This document shows positions 1 through 11,125 of a DNA stretch of 64,000 bases, in pieces. Source of the stretch: Odontesthes bonariensis (Eukaryota > Chordata > Actinopteri > Atheriniformes > Atherinopsidae); the NCBI RefSeq assembly GCF_027942865.1, contig NC_134509.1, positions 28,590,197 to 28,654,196 of the forward strand, in the 5' to 3' direction. Below the pieces are notes generated by a model that had not been told where the DNA came from, ran no database searches, and worked only from the letters and a program-made list of their open reading frames with translations. Both the position numbers and the translations under genes were made by a program. Position 1 is the first letter of the stretch; the number at the start of each line of letters is the position of its first letter.

Positions 1-79
1 TACGTCATACGTTGAGAAGAAACTGAGAAAACAGAGTAGCAGCAGTGTAATAAAATCTGGCATATGAGTGCAAACTCAC

Positions 80-186
80 CCATTGGGTATGCGAGGGCAC
101 AATTCAGTCATGACATGCTTGGTGTCGACAAGAAGACCTTTGATGCCCTGTGAGAGAGCTGCACTCAACTCGTAGTTCTCGTTCAG
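80..186 (-). CDS. Unidentified internal coding exon
   Basis: A 107-bp stretch is open on the minus strand, begins after a TTTTAG acceptor and ends before a GTGAGT donor. It reads as 35 codons plus two bases, beginning LNENYELSAALSQGIKGL and ending with ELCPRIPNG. Both splice sites are strong and the peptide looks like ordinary helical protein, so I take it as a real internal exon of a minus-strand gene whose 3' part lies off the left edge. I did not recognise the family. No neighbouring exon of the same gene could be identified to the right, so the intron upstream must be long or the other exons were missed. Confidence 0.5.
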
Positions 187-2370
187 CTAAAAAGGAACAG
201 AAAATATGAAAATCGCTCATAAATGCATGGTTTTCAATGCGCATTTTCAGAATCCCTGACCTTATAGTAAGAGGTTGTTGGTTCAAATCCTGTCCTACAC
301 AGTCTTCTCTTCAATCCTTTCACTTGTCTACTGCCACCGTACTTTTGCATTCACTTACTTTTATGTTGCTCTCATCAGCTGTGGGTTAGGTGTTAATAGT
401 ACATGGTTATGGTCAGAATTTATGTACGTGGTTAGGTTTAGATGTACAAAAAAAAAAGAAAATACAGTTCAATATTCATTGGTTGTGGATCCCCTCGTGT
501 GACACACTGCTACAAAAATAACTGTTCACCAAAACTTGTCATCTCACAATTTCTTAGCCTGGACTGTGAAACAAACAAACAAAATAATAGCTAAGAAGGC
601 ATCAACGACATGTAATACGGAGAACATTCTTTACATCATGGCCCTCCCTTCCCAGCATGCAACATAATGTGGCATACTACGTACTTTGTGATATCTCTAA
701 TATAGTTAATTTGGTGTGTTGTGCATAATCAGCTTTTGTTCTAATATATTTTAAAAGCTGTGTATGTTAAGCTTGAAACTGTTTACAAAACCAAAGCACA
801 GGCTGCAGGTTTAAATGAAAAATAAGATGCAGAAGCTGACTGATAATCAATCAACTGCTCTTAATTCATGATACCCTCTTTTATCTGAATTTCTTTTTAA
901 CATACAATGTTGTTTAATTAGTAAATTATGTTAATTTCTATCATAGATTAGTAAATAAATTGTCAATGTGATGCACAATCAGGGTCCAGCTATTTGGATT
1001 TTTTAAATAATACTACAGTCTTCTCAGCTGCATCCAAAACTACTGGAGTGACAGTTTTAAATTGATCAAAATGTCAATAGATGTGACTGATATGAACTGA
1101 TATGATATATCCTTAAGTTATCAGTGGCTGCATAAAAAATGTTGACAGTGCCATCACAAGGAAGTTGCTAATCCCTGGTTCGTATCGAAACGGAATCCTC
1201 CCAAATGAGCAAACAAGAACAGTAATGCTCAAATACACTTTCTCAGTGCAAACGTAAACAGAAACCAATGTTATGTAGCACTGGCACAATGAGTGATGGA
1301 CCGAGGATGACGGATGTTGAGCCGGACCTCTTGCCACAACTGTGATACTGCTGTGCAATGAGTAAAGGTGCATAAATCAATAGAAACTCCTCACTGTGTG
1401 AACCAGTGACCACACAGGTTAATGGTAAGCTCCAAAGCAAAGTGTCCTCATCTATCTAACTGCACCGTCTGAGGGGCAGTCACTGCCACATTAAACACTG
1501 AGCCGAGTCTCTCCTGTTTTCATTTTTGTGCTCAGTCCATTTGAAGAGAGAGATTTGAAGGATTTAATCTACTGATAATTGCATGGTTGTGGATTTCATC
1601 TTATATTTAAGCTAATTTGCATCTAATTAACTGCAATTTCTCATTACCATTTATAACGTTTCAACCTGCTTGATTACTCAACTTATCTAAAATGTTCTGT
1701 ACCTTCTAATGGTTTTTCAAGTGTGTGTTTTGCCCGAATTACTGCAGGTATGTTAGCACTGAGTGGCATTTTGAAATGGGAGCAAGAAGAAAAAAACTCA
1801 CCCAGTAATGATGTTTTTGATGTTTAGACACCATTGTGGGCTTCAAAATCTATTTGATTCCTCAAGCTCTGAAGCATTGTACATCATGAGTGATTATCTA
1901 TTAGTGTCAGTGTAGTGGTGTAGAGGGTGTTTTTCATTTCCATGGCCACTAAGCCCTTACACACCCACCCACTATGAAGATACAAATAATTAGAGAATTA
2001 GAAAGGATCCCTACAGACCCGCAATGTGACTCAGTAATTACATATATGCCTCTCATTTTGTACCTATAGCTGATGATGACATATTCTGCTCAGCGTCAAC
2101 ACAACCACACAAATCAATTATTTATCTCGAGTCCTTGTTTGTACCTGATGGTACAGATGCCTGTCTGCCAAAGAGGGTAGGTCAGGGCCAGAGGCTCTTT
2201 AGGTGGTTTAATCAGACCCTGCACGTTAAGTAGGGTAGCTTCACAGATTCAATATGATCTGTTTCCTCACTGAGAATCTGAAATGTTTGTGTGGAATTCT
2301 TCCCATGTGGAAAGTGTCAGTCAGCATATTTACATGCACAAAACAACTTACAGTGTTAGACCAAAATCAG
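187..2370. other. Non-coding stretch, probably intron or intergenic
   Basis: I see no convincing coding exon, RNA gene or mobile element here. The base composition is AT-rich with short open frames only. If the exon at 80-186 is real, at least part of this is its upstream intron. Confidence 0.4.
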
Positions 2371-2595
2371 ACTTCAATTCTGCCTCCCATTCTAGTCCTA
2401 ATAATTCTGGGAAGAACAAGTAGACCAGAGTGCTGAGAGTGGGTTGATGTTGTGGGGAGATAGGGAAAAATTAGATCTTTAAAATATTGTGATATACTGT
2501 ATTTTGTTTTCTTATTTATTTATTTATTTATTTTTTAAATCACAAAAGAAGAGAAGATTAAAAAAAACTGAAAGATGAAAAATGGACATTGAATC
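2371..2595 (-). repeat. L2-like LINE fragment, inverted copy
   Basis: The minus-strand sequence matches, with a few mismatches, the segment at about 10660-10780. The two share a run that includes GGTCTACTTG and an adjoining GGAATTATTAGGACTAGAATG-like stretch. A second shared block of 26 bp, beginning TTTTTTTAATCTTCTC, occurs at 6598-6623 on the plus strand and reversed at about 2543-2568. The two loci therefore carry the same repeat in opposite orientations. The sequence resembles the end of the reverse transcriptase and the 3' region of teleost L2-type LINEs. Confidence 0.55.
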
Positions 2596-2599
2596 ACTT

Positions 2600-5500
2600 C
2601 CTGCATGTACACGCTCAACGAGACTCAAATGGGCCAAGGCTCTACGCACATGCTCCTTTTTGTAAAACAGTAAAGCATAAGTCTACAATAATACAGGTGA
2701 ATTCCCATTAAAGCTGCTCTCATTCACAAGTTTTGTTTGTTACTTTTGTCAGATGGCTACAGGCATCGGAAATTGTCATTCAAAATCTGCTCATCAAGAC
2801 TACAAGTCAACTTGGGGTCACTTAAAGCATTTCCAACTGCAGCCTCATCTGACAAAATGACCATGAAAGAATCTTAAAGAGAACATCTGTGCAGTGAATT
2901 TGGATGTTCTTACATATATAATGATCTCCTACAGAAAAAGTTAAAAGTGGCTGAATGTTTTCTCACGCAGTTCTCAGTGTCAATAGCTCAATTCCTCTTC
3001 TGTGGATGTATACTTGGGCAAGGTCCAACTAATAGGCCAGGTGAAACTCTACATATATCTCAACTCAGCTGTACATGTAACCGTACTGATTTAAGAGTTT
3101 CAGGATGAACTAGTCTTAGTTAGGGCTGAATTTAAGGCTTTTATGAGTAACTTGACATTTTGAGGGGTTCAGTGATATAAAACATTATTATATGGAAATA
3201 TGTTCAAACAATATGTCTAAACTAAGAGCTAAAACTTACTGAAATCTACACAAAGGACAGAGAATGGAAATATTGGCTCTTCTTTTGGTTTTAGAGGAAA
3301 ACTGTGTTTCTTTTTAACTTAGGTTCGGTTTTTGAAGCTCTTGGCTCTAACTCCAACAGTTTTCGAGACAAATGTATTTATTAAAGCAGATTATGAGGTA
3401 CCAAAAAATGCTTTCAGACCAATAAATATTATTAAATCTATTTACAGCATAGAATCTATGCTACTCTGTTATTTTAGATGCCCAAAATAGAGACATTTGG
3501 AAATTAACACAAAAGCAGAAATGTGCATATATATATTTATATACAGATTTATGAAGCTATGTGTATGCATTGTTTTATTTTCATAAATCTTAGCGATCAA
3601 GAAACTATACAAACATGCACAAACCTGATTTACACTCCAGTTTTTAGCCATGAATGAATTCAGACACTTTTTTAATGTGGCATTCACATTTCAAGGCCAT
3701 GTTTGCACCACAACAAAAGAGGCATGATAATGAAAACAACAGCAAAGTAGAAGCACAATCTTACTGAATGCAAAACTCAGACACACAACTATGAAGCAGA
3801 GGTGATCTCAGTTCTGTAATCTCAAACACAACAAAAACAGAATAATTAATGGAGCAACAAGCAATCGGCTCTGTAAGTTCAGAGCACATGACCCTGCAGA
3901 GGTTAAAGAGAACATGAGGCAGAGGCCAAAACCCACATCAGGTCAGACATCACATCAGGGCTACAGTGGATGACGAAAAATTCCTCTTTTATCTGCAACA
4001 GATGGACAAGCAGCCTATGCAGTATACAGCCTGTGTGGATATGATCAAGGGGAGACACAGATTTACAGATAGATCATGGTATGTTTGCTGTTTTCTTAAA
4101 TAGCTTTATAAAAGCCTATGAGGCAATCTTTGCCACAAAATCAATCCCTTAGTATTGAAATTCTTCATAAAATCTCATTAGAGCAGCTTTTGATCGCCAC
4201 GACACATGATGACTTTGGTTATCCACAACGCCCACAATTACTTTCAAATAAGAGTATATTATGAAAGTTAAATATGAAACATGATTTGGGAGAAAACAAA
4301 AAAAAATACAGGGCAATCTCTGTGAAAGTGTGTCCTTTGTTTTTATGGTAAATTATGTGAGTTCTTTTTTTCAAAAAGTGTGAAAGTGTGATTTTTTCTT
4401 AAAATGTGTGCCTGCATGGTCTGAAGAATACAAGAGGTGCACACATACTCACCTCACATTCTTCTGATGCATGTTTATGCTGTCTTTTAGTCTGGATATG
4501 CAGATTCTTAGACTTTAAAAAGTTATGCAGACTCATGTTTGCTTCATGACTCGGTTTTCTCAGTCACTGCATGCCTCATTTGTCATACCTCTGTCACGTG
4601 ACCCATTTTTAACTAGGGTGATGAATTACATTCATTACTAACTTTGTTATTCATGCTAGCAGTAAAATTGTATCATGCTGCTACAGCAACATGTCCTGGA
4701 TACAAGCAATCAGTCACACTCTGGTGTCCAGCAATGTCATGAGTTAGAGGAAAACAGATTATTACTGAAATAGGTGCTTAAACAATTGTCAGGATGATCA
4801 TCTTTGTTTTAAAAACACAATTCACAAACAAAAATGTATTATTGCAAACGTATCCTACGAATCCAAAAAGTGAAACTGTAAAGTTTACATATTCAAAAGT
4901 TAGTCAGATTCATTGGTAGAAGATGATGGATGCACACAGTAAGATTAATACACAAAGAAGGCTAATATTGTGCACCACTGTTATAAATGAAATGCTTTAT
5001 TGCTTTCAGTGTAATATACCAAACGTTCTTTGTGTGGGATGATGACTTAAGAATGATTAAGTCTCTTGTGCTGTGTGGAATACAGACACCACAACAGAGA
5101 GCATCACCCCCATTATGTCAGCAAACTTATTATTGGTATCTATTTGCATTGGCTACAGATGACTTACTATAAAGAGTCTCTCGATGCTTGATATCAAGTT
5201 TTATTTCTTGGCCAAAAAAGTAAAAAAACAGCTCCTTCAGCAGTGTTTTGCATGTCTGTTAGACACGGCCCTGACTGCAGGATGTCAAAGCAGCAGCTTG
5301 TGGCTTGTGCACTCTGCTTTGCCTCTAGGTTGCAGTGAATTGAAAACCCTGTGAGATCTGTTTTTCACCAGCCAAGGTCAGTATGATGGTCAGATAAAAA
5401 AAAAAAAAGAAAACACAATCAAACTTTCATTAGTTTGACTTCAAACACAAAGAACCAATTTACTGCACCAGCCTGCTCTCCACCAGCTGCAGGTCCATTT

Positions 5501-6590
5501 TATCAAGGGCCATTGCAAACCAATTACTGTCAAGAATCCGCTCGGTTACATGTTTAATGTGAAATTTCTCCTTCGATAAAAGTCAAGTGTTTAACCTTAT
5601 TAACATGTCCATAACATAACATGTTTCTAATGCATTACAAGACATGTCGGGAGTGAAATCAGTTTGCATGCGCTTTAAGGAGCTGATGAAATAAGAAGTT
5701 AAAAGAAGTTGATACAAGCTACGTGGTGAAGATGTCCGTGTGTTTTCCTCCAGATGAAGGACTAATGAGGGGGCTGGGATTTGGACATTAGCTGTGTGAG
5801 GCTCCTTACGTTACGACTGTGATAGCGTGAAATCAGATTCCGTAAACCTTCATGTCATACCTAAAAATGTTAAACTGCATCAGACATGGATTCAGTTTTT
5901 TTGAAGATATCCCATAGAGCATATCTGAGAAGACATTTGTCGGCAGCTGCTTCCCAAAACAGCTGGGTTTTTCCCACATAAATAATCATGACACAATTCC
6001 AATCATTTACAGGAGAAACAGCACGAGCAGGCATGTTAGTCAATTAGTCTGTTGATTTCTTAATTGATTTTTTTTCTCTCCTGTTCTTGGAGAGAACTTA
6101 CAATTGCTTTCAAGCTGTGACTCTCTTGGTATACGCGGCTGTGGCCATGTACCACTGACACGCAGCAGAGTGGTTTCACTGCTCAAGAGACTTGAAAGAG
6201 AGCGGCCTCTGCCTTGGGTTTCACAGCTGGATAGACACGTTCTGCTCAGGTCTGTCTGGTTCTCTGCCCCAGACAGAGTATCAGCAAGACAGGGGCAGCT
6301 CTGCTGGCGTCTCGATGAAAATTAATTAAGAATGAACTCCTCTTATGTGAAAAGCCCATGAGTAATGTGCTCTTTGAGTAAAAGTGTGATGCCCTGATCA
6401 TTATTTTATTTTCCTGTTTGGTCTTACACTATGAGCGCAGCAGAATGAGTTTTGCAGAGTTGGAGGAGACTTTGCAGAACTGCTTAGGGGGCTGAAACAA
6501 GGGCATGACCAGATTAGCATTTTCATAGATCCCCATTCGCTGAACGTGTAAAAAAGTGTTGAGCTACAGCCAAAATAATGTATGTCAATA
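2600..6590. other. Non-coding stretch
   Basis: No gene, RNA gene or clear mobile element was recognised. The region contains AT-rich unique-looking sequence and short A and T runs. Confidence 0.4.
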
Positions 6591-6917
6591 AGGTTGTTTT
6601 TTTAATCTTCTCTTCTTTTGTGATAAAAAAAAAACCTAAGAAAACACATTGGGCCTCATGCAAGAACATTTTCGTATTTTTATTCTAAATTTCTCTCACT
6701 TTTTTCGTACGAAGGTCTCGTACGAACACGCCACGTCAGATTCAACAAACACTCTTAACTTCGGAAAAAGTGTGTAAACGACCTGCGTACATGATGAATG
6801 CCATCCATGCGTATTTAGGTGCATGTGCACGAGGATAGTAGATTTGCATACTCCACACCCAAAATAATACCATATTAGGCTACGCTTCCTGTCTCCTGTG
6901 CCAGGAAGTGTTGAGTC

Positions 6918-7136
6918 ATGAGAATGGCATCAAGGTGCAAAAAGAACAACTTTACGGGCTCTGAGATTGAAGTTCTGCTTTCAGAGATCCAAAAAGGAAA
7001 ATCTGTTATTTTTAGCAGTGTCAGCAGTGGAATCACGGGACCTGCTAAAGCGAAGAAATGGGAAGCAATTATGAGTGCTGTTAATTCCGTGTCACCTGTT
7101 TGTAATGTCACCAAAATAAAAAAAGAAATTGTTTGA
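6918..7136 (+). pseudogene. Harbinger Myb/SANT-like DNA-binding protein, N-terminal fragment
   Basis: The 72-codon frame starts MRMASRCKKNNFTGSEIEVL and continues through SSGITGPAKAKKWEAI and AVNSVSPV to a stop. This is the pattern of the Myb/SANT-like accessory protein of Harbinger transposons, which binds DNA and partners the transposase. The frame stops soon after the domain, where intact relatives continue with a KKKWSDLK-type motif, so it is truncated. It is convergent with the transposase remnant immediately to its right. Confidence 0.65.
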
Positions 7137-7654
7137 CGCTGTATCCAGACACACCCACTTGGCCTTCAGCTCAGTGCACTCCACAACAGCAAGAGTGCAG
7201 TACGAGTGCATCACTCGCATTGTATGCATTGCTCCGATTATGTTTGGCAGTCCAGCCATGGCATGAAAGTCCCTCTTAATTTGTACTTGTTGGACAGCGG
7301 TGTATGGGAATTTGATGTACCATGGGTGATAAGCTGATGAGAGTTTTGATGACCAAGGGGAGCGCACGACTCACAGAGGACTGGGACACCCCCGATCTGT
7401 CTCCAATCTGCCTCTGAAAAGTTCTAGTGGCCAAAAATCCAAGGGTGATGAGGACCTGGACGTGTGGTGGAATTGGGTTTGATCGGCGTGTGTCTCTGGA
7501 GTTGTGGCTCCAATAAGCTGCATATTTGCAGCAGCACAGTCCTTGGCAATCTAAATCGCAATGTCAGCCATTTGTCTGTCTCCACATGGATATCTACACG
7601 GTCTCTTCCAAGAGCCTGACGCGCTAAGGCATCCAAAAGTAGCAAGATAGCCAC
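7137..7654 (-). pseudogene. Harbinger (HARBI1-like) transposase fragment
   Basis: Reading leftward from 7654 the frame gives LLLDALARQALGRDRV, then RFRLPRTVLLQICSLLEPQL. A frameshift at about 7430-7470 follows, then an LGFLATRTFQRQIGDRSGVSQSSVSRA-like stretch. The 7367-7092 frame then gives PWYIKFPYTAVQQVQIKRDF and AMAGLPNIIGAMHT. This is the N-terminal helix-turn-helix part of a Harbinger transposase up to the first catalytic-Asp motif. In intact copies that motif reads GAIDCTH; here it reads GAMHTMR, so the first Asp is lost, and the rest of the DDE domain is missing. Confidence 0.75.
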
Positions 7655-7689
7655 TGGTTACGCTTCCCATTGAACTTGTAATATACAGA

Positions 7690-8520
7690 GTCAAATTAAC
7701 CTTCAATTAGTGCATAATTTAAGTCAAACAGAATAATGTCAGCATAATTATGGGGTATAATGTATATGTTTATTTATGTTTGTGTAGTGGACCTATAGGT
7801 CTTGAACACAACCCAGGTAGTCAGCCTGTAAGCACCTCCTTTAGCTCCTCCCAATGCTGTATATAAAGCCTCAAAATGGCTCCCTTCAGCGTCTTGCTGA
7901 GCTTGTGTGGTGACCTAATTCAGGTGGTGAGCAGGGTCCCTGTTTCATGAGGCATGTGTGGTGCGATCCGTTGTTCCTACTAACACGTGATTTTGTCTTT
8001 TTAGGTTCACTTGCTGTTGTGCTGCTGTTTTTTTTTTTTATTATTTTGTTAATACAGTTCTGTTGTCCTGTTTTGTTCATTTGTTTGTACTGTACTGTTG
8101 TGCAGTTTTGTTTGGTTCGTTCTACTTTTCTTTTGCTTGTGTAGTTCTTTGTCTTTTAGTTTGATTATTAGGTTTGTTAACTTTTTTTTTTTTTTCAGTG
8201 TGGCCTGGGTGTCATCAGGTAGGAGGCTAGGCACTGTGGTGAGGACCTCACTTCCGTTTTGGCATGCAAGTACACTGGGGCACTTTTAGCGTGTTTGTGG
8301 TGGCTTTTCAATTGTAGTGTTGCACCCCAGCTTAAGAAAGAGACACACATCCAGTAGTATGCCTTCCACTGAGGCCCCAGCCCACTGATTTTAATTCTGT
8401 TAGTCATTTGGCTTTTAATATTGTTATAGTCGGCCTTTTAGCTTTCTATTATTAAAAATACTTTACTAAATTCGTCTTGTGTTTAACCTTTTTCTTTCGT
8501 TTCTTTGCAGCAGCAGCTTT
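7690..8520 (+). other. Low-complexity stretch inside the Harbinger relic; possible solo LTR
   Basis: The stretch contains a TATATAAAG motif near 7859 followed by a T-rich tract (8025-8205). The layout recalls an LTR promoter and leader, but I could not define TG/CA ends or a target duplication. No open frame resembling a known protein is present. Confidence 0.25.
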
Positions 8521-8526
8521 ACTTAA

Positions 8527-8891
8527 AGGTAGGGTAGGAGATCCTGGATTTTGAGTCCAGCGAAGCTGCATTTTGAAAATACACAGGTAAAAAGTCCCAA
8601 CCCTTTTCGTCACTTTCCCCCCGAAGGCACGCCTCTAGAGTACATGAACGCGCACGAGCACGAAGGTGCACGAGTGCTGTTCTGACAGCAAGCATCGATC
8701 GTTGCCGTATTTAGTATTTAGTATTTAGTATTTAGTTTATGCTAACTATATGTTTAATAATGCTAGGTGCTAATTCGTTCACGGAGCAGGGTACGCGCAC
8801 GGGGGGGGAGCAGATTGCAGTTTGATAGACGGCATCAGAATCCAATCATTGTGAACGGTCCGTTCACAATCATTGTGAACGGACCGTTCCT
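8527..8891. mobile_element. Possible short TTAA-flanked element
   Basis: TTAA occurs at 8523-8526 followed by AGGTAGGGTAGGAG, and CCT followed by TTAA at 8892-8895. The visible inverted ends are therefore only AGG/CCT. A four-fold TATTTAG repeat lies at about 8710-8740 and a tandem palindromic block at 8843-8890. The flanking TTAA and the AGG start match two larger elements nearby, which is why I list it, but the terminal repeat is too short to be sure. Confidence 0.35.
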
Positions 8892-9251
8892 TTAAGTTTT
8901 ATTCATAAATATTATTTTCAATAAATATATTTTCTTTACTTAACTGTCTCTGCCTCCTCAGTCACAACCCTGTGTCCTTACAGCAATTTGGTTTCAGTTG
9001 TCATATCCTGGGGTGCAAGTCCCCAGGTGGCATTGTTGGCTCTAACAATTTCATCCTTTACTCCGCTCCTTGCCACATTTGCTTCAAAGTAATTAAATAT
9101 ACAATCCATTTGTCAAGCAAACTTGATTCGAATAACAGCGGACTATTTTACGAAACCCCTACGACAGGTCTGAATCACTCGTGAAAACGTAAAATACAGA
9201 AAGATTGGTGAATGCGCCAATTCTCTTAAATCACTCTTACGCACGACTTAA

Positions 9252-10504
9252 AGGAGCCATGGCATGAAATTTTCACTTTTTAAGGTTGTTTAACATTAAT
9301 GAGTTCCCCTAGCCTGCCTGCGGTCCCCCAGTGGCTAAAAATGACGATAGAACTAAACCATGCACTGGAAATTATTCTCCGACTTTGGTAATGTGACCAT
9401 GCAGATGGCCTGATCGGGAAAGCTGCCTCTTATTACGTGGCGCCTCATATGACGTCGAGGTTATTTCCCCCAGAGCCCATATATGGCTATGCCAAAACTG
9501 CCTTTCCCCGCCCAAAGCTCTTTAGCCAGCTCATTGCTCTGTACATGGATGTAAACAATCTGTTTAGAGCTCCTGCATCAGAACCTCTAAAGAGCCAGTC
9601 AACAAATTTTGTTTTTACTGGGAAAGTGACGACAGAACCGAAGTATGTGTGCGCCAAATATTTCACCGACGAATGTTTCCAGAACTTGGGCCAATACCGA
9701 GCTGGCCTTGCCGAACGTCTGAAAATTAACCCTGCATCAGTAGCCTACCAAATCTCTTTGGCCCAACTACAGACCTCGGACAAGTAAGTAATTTAACGCT
9801 CTATAATTGTGTTGCTTTCCTGTATCTACAGTATAGTTACATGGCTTGTTACCACAAGAAAGTGTCTGTATCGTTAGCTATGCAGCTAATAGCATCAACT
9901 GGGCTGTGGGAGGTGTTTGCATGCCCATGAGATGGTTAGCTCGCTCATTTTAGACCAAAACCCCTACCTCAAGCTTCCTGAAGAACAATGAATCTGCAAA
10001 TTCAGTGCATTTCATCAGGATAATGATTCATTCATGGTTCCAGAGTCAAAACGGTTGGTCTGTCTGTGTCGTTAGCTCTGCAGCTAATAGCTCAGTCACT
10101 GTCGCTAATGTAACAGTAAATAGCATGAGGTATGCAAGTGGACCCCTCATTTACTGTAACACGAGTGTTGTGTACTTATTTGTTGTTTTGATAGCCGTCC
10201 TGCTGTTGGTGTTATGGCGAGCACGATATCTGCCTTTCCCCTGATTGAAATGACTAGCGCTACGTGCATCTTTGCAAACCAGAGCAATCTTTGCCCCACC
10301 TTTCTCCTCCTAATTTTCATTTAAAGCTGCAGACCCTAAACAGCTCATTCTGTGGATCCTAAGGAAAGCTCATTTTTGGGACTGGCTGTAATTCTGCACC
10401 AAGGCAGAATTTGGGAGAAAAAAAACTCAGATACAGTATTAAGGCACCACTAAAGCCTGTAAAAATAAATAAAAGCCTCCATTTATTTTCATGCCATGGC
10501 ACCT
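9252..10504. mobile_element. TTAA-flanked DNA transposon (piggyBac-like target site), nested in Harbinger
   Basis: The left end reads AGGAGCCATGGCATGAAA immediately after TTAA (9248-9251). The right end, reverse complemented, reads AGGTGCCATGGCATGAAA next to TTAA (10505-10508). That is 17 of 18 matching terminal bases and a clean TTAA duplication, the signature of piggyBac-type insertion. Removing the element restores continuous Harbinger subterminal sequence, so it inserted after the Harbinger element. It carries an open frame at 9437-9787 but nothing resembling a piggyBac transposase, so it is non-autonomous. Confidence 0.75.
9437..9787 (+). CDS. Open frame within TTAA element, THAP-like zinc-finger fragment
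   Basis: This 116-codon frame contains KYVCAKYFTDECFQNLG followed by AGLAERLKINPASV. The C..Y/HF..ECF spacing and the downstream L-P/A-S-V segment resemble the C-terminal half of a THAP-type zinc finger (the histidine position is Y here). The frame ends at a TAA that overlaps a good splice donor, ACAA|GTAAGT at about 9782, so it may be one exon of a longer transposon-borne gene. No second exon was identified. The reading as a THAP relic is inference from this short motif. Confidence 0.35.
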   Translation: MAPHMTSRLFPPEPIYGYAKTAFPRPKLFSQLIALYMDVNNLFRAPASEPLKSQSTNFVFTGKVTTEPKYVCAKYFTDECFQNLGQYRAGLAERLKINPASVAYQISLAQLQTSDK

Positions 10505-10553
10505 TTAAGAACGATCTGTGCGTACGAATGGTTCTTGCATGAGGCCCAATATT

Positions 10554-11070
10554 CAGGAATACGGAAGAGTTTATTTTTTAACACTGGCTCCTTGTAAAGT
10601 CTAGGATAGAATTGAAAATCCTTCCCACAACATACAAAGCCCTTAATGGCCTTGGTCCTAATTATCTTAAAGATGTAATTTTTCCCTAATCGCCCCCACA
10701 ATATCAACCCAATCTCAGTACTCTGGTCTACTTGTTTTTCCCGGAATTATTAGGACTAGAATGGGAGGCAGAATTGAAAGACCAATAGGGTCTTAGGAAG
10801 AGGCCTCACTCCAAATTATTTTCGTTTTAATGCGCCTGTGATCTATTTGAGACTTAAAACTATTAATTCACCAATTCATTCATCTATTTATTCATTTATT
10901 TTTTTAACCTTTTGTTACCATTTCAATTCCTGTCATGAATGATCTTAAGTTTTCTTAAATTTTCTTTCTACCATGGCTGTTTTGTCTTGATTTTGCTTTT
11001 ACCTTGCAAAGCACCTTGGGTTACACTTGTGTTTAAAAGGTGCTTTATGAATAAAGATGAAGTTGAAGCC
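10554..11070 (+). repeat. L2-like LINE, end of reverse transcriptase and 3' tail
   Basis: The stretch carries decayed codons of the C-terminal region of an L2-type LINE: CTCCTTGTAAAGTCTAGG, then TACAAAGCCCTTAATGG, then GGTCTACTTG. A 3' tail follows, with CCTTGCAAAGCACCTTGGG and AATAAAGATGAAGTTG at 11052-11070. The upstream piece of the same fragment seems to lie at about 6560-6649, separated by the Harbinger relic. It has no intact frame. Confidence 0.6.
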
Positions 11071-11125
11071 AAAGTTTTTAAGGGGGTTGTAACTACTGGA
11101 ATGGAACCTAAGGATGTACACTTAA

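Larger units (their letters stand above)
6650..10553. mobile_element. Harbinger-type DNA transposon relic with terminal inverted repeats
   Basis: The left end begins ATTGGGCCTCATGCAAGAAC and the right end is its reverse complement, followed inward on both sides by ATT..CGTA-like sequence. Inside the left third are remains of the two proteins typical of PIF/Harbinger elements, arranged convergently: a Myb/SANT-like frame on the plus strand (6918-7133) and a transposase on the minus strand (7654 down to about 7140). The central part has been replaced or enlarged by later insertions, including a TTAA-flanked element at 9252-10504. The flanks at 6560-6649 and from 10554 onward look like two halves of one L2-like LINE fragment. 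The host-site duplication is unclear. Confidence 0.7.

Noticed and set aside
275-295. tRNA-like B-box (GGTTCAAATCC)
   Set aside because: No matching A box, acceptor stem or anticodon arm could be drawn upstream; a chance match or SINE debris is more likely.
7783-8500. Solo LTR
   Set aside because: A TATATAAAG box and T-rich leader suggest one, but no TG/CA boundaries or target duplication could be fixed.
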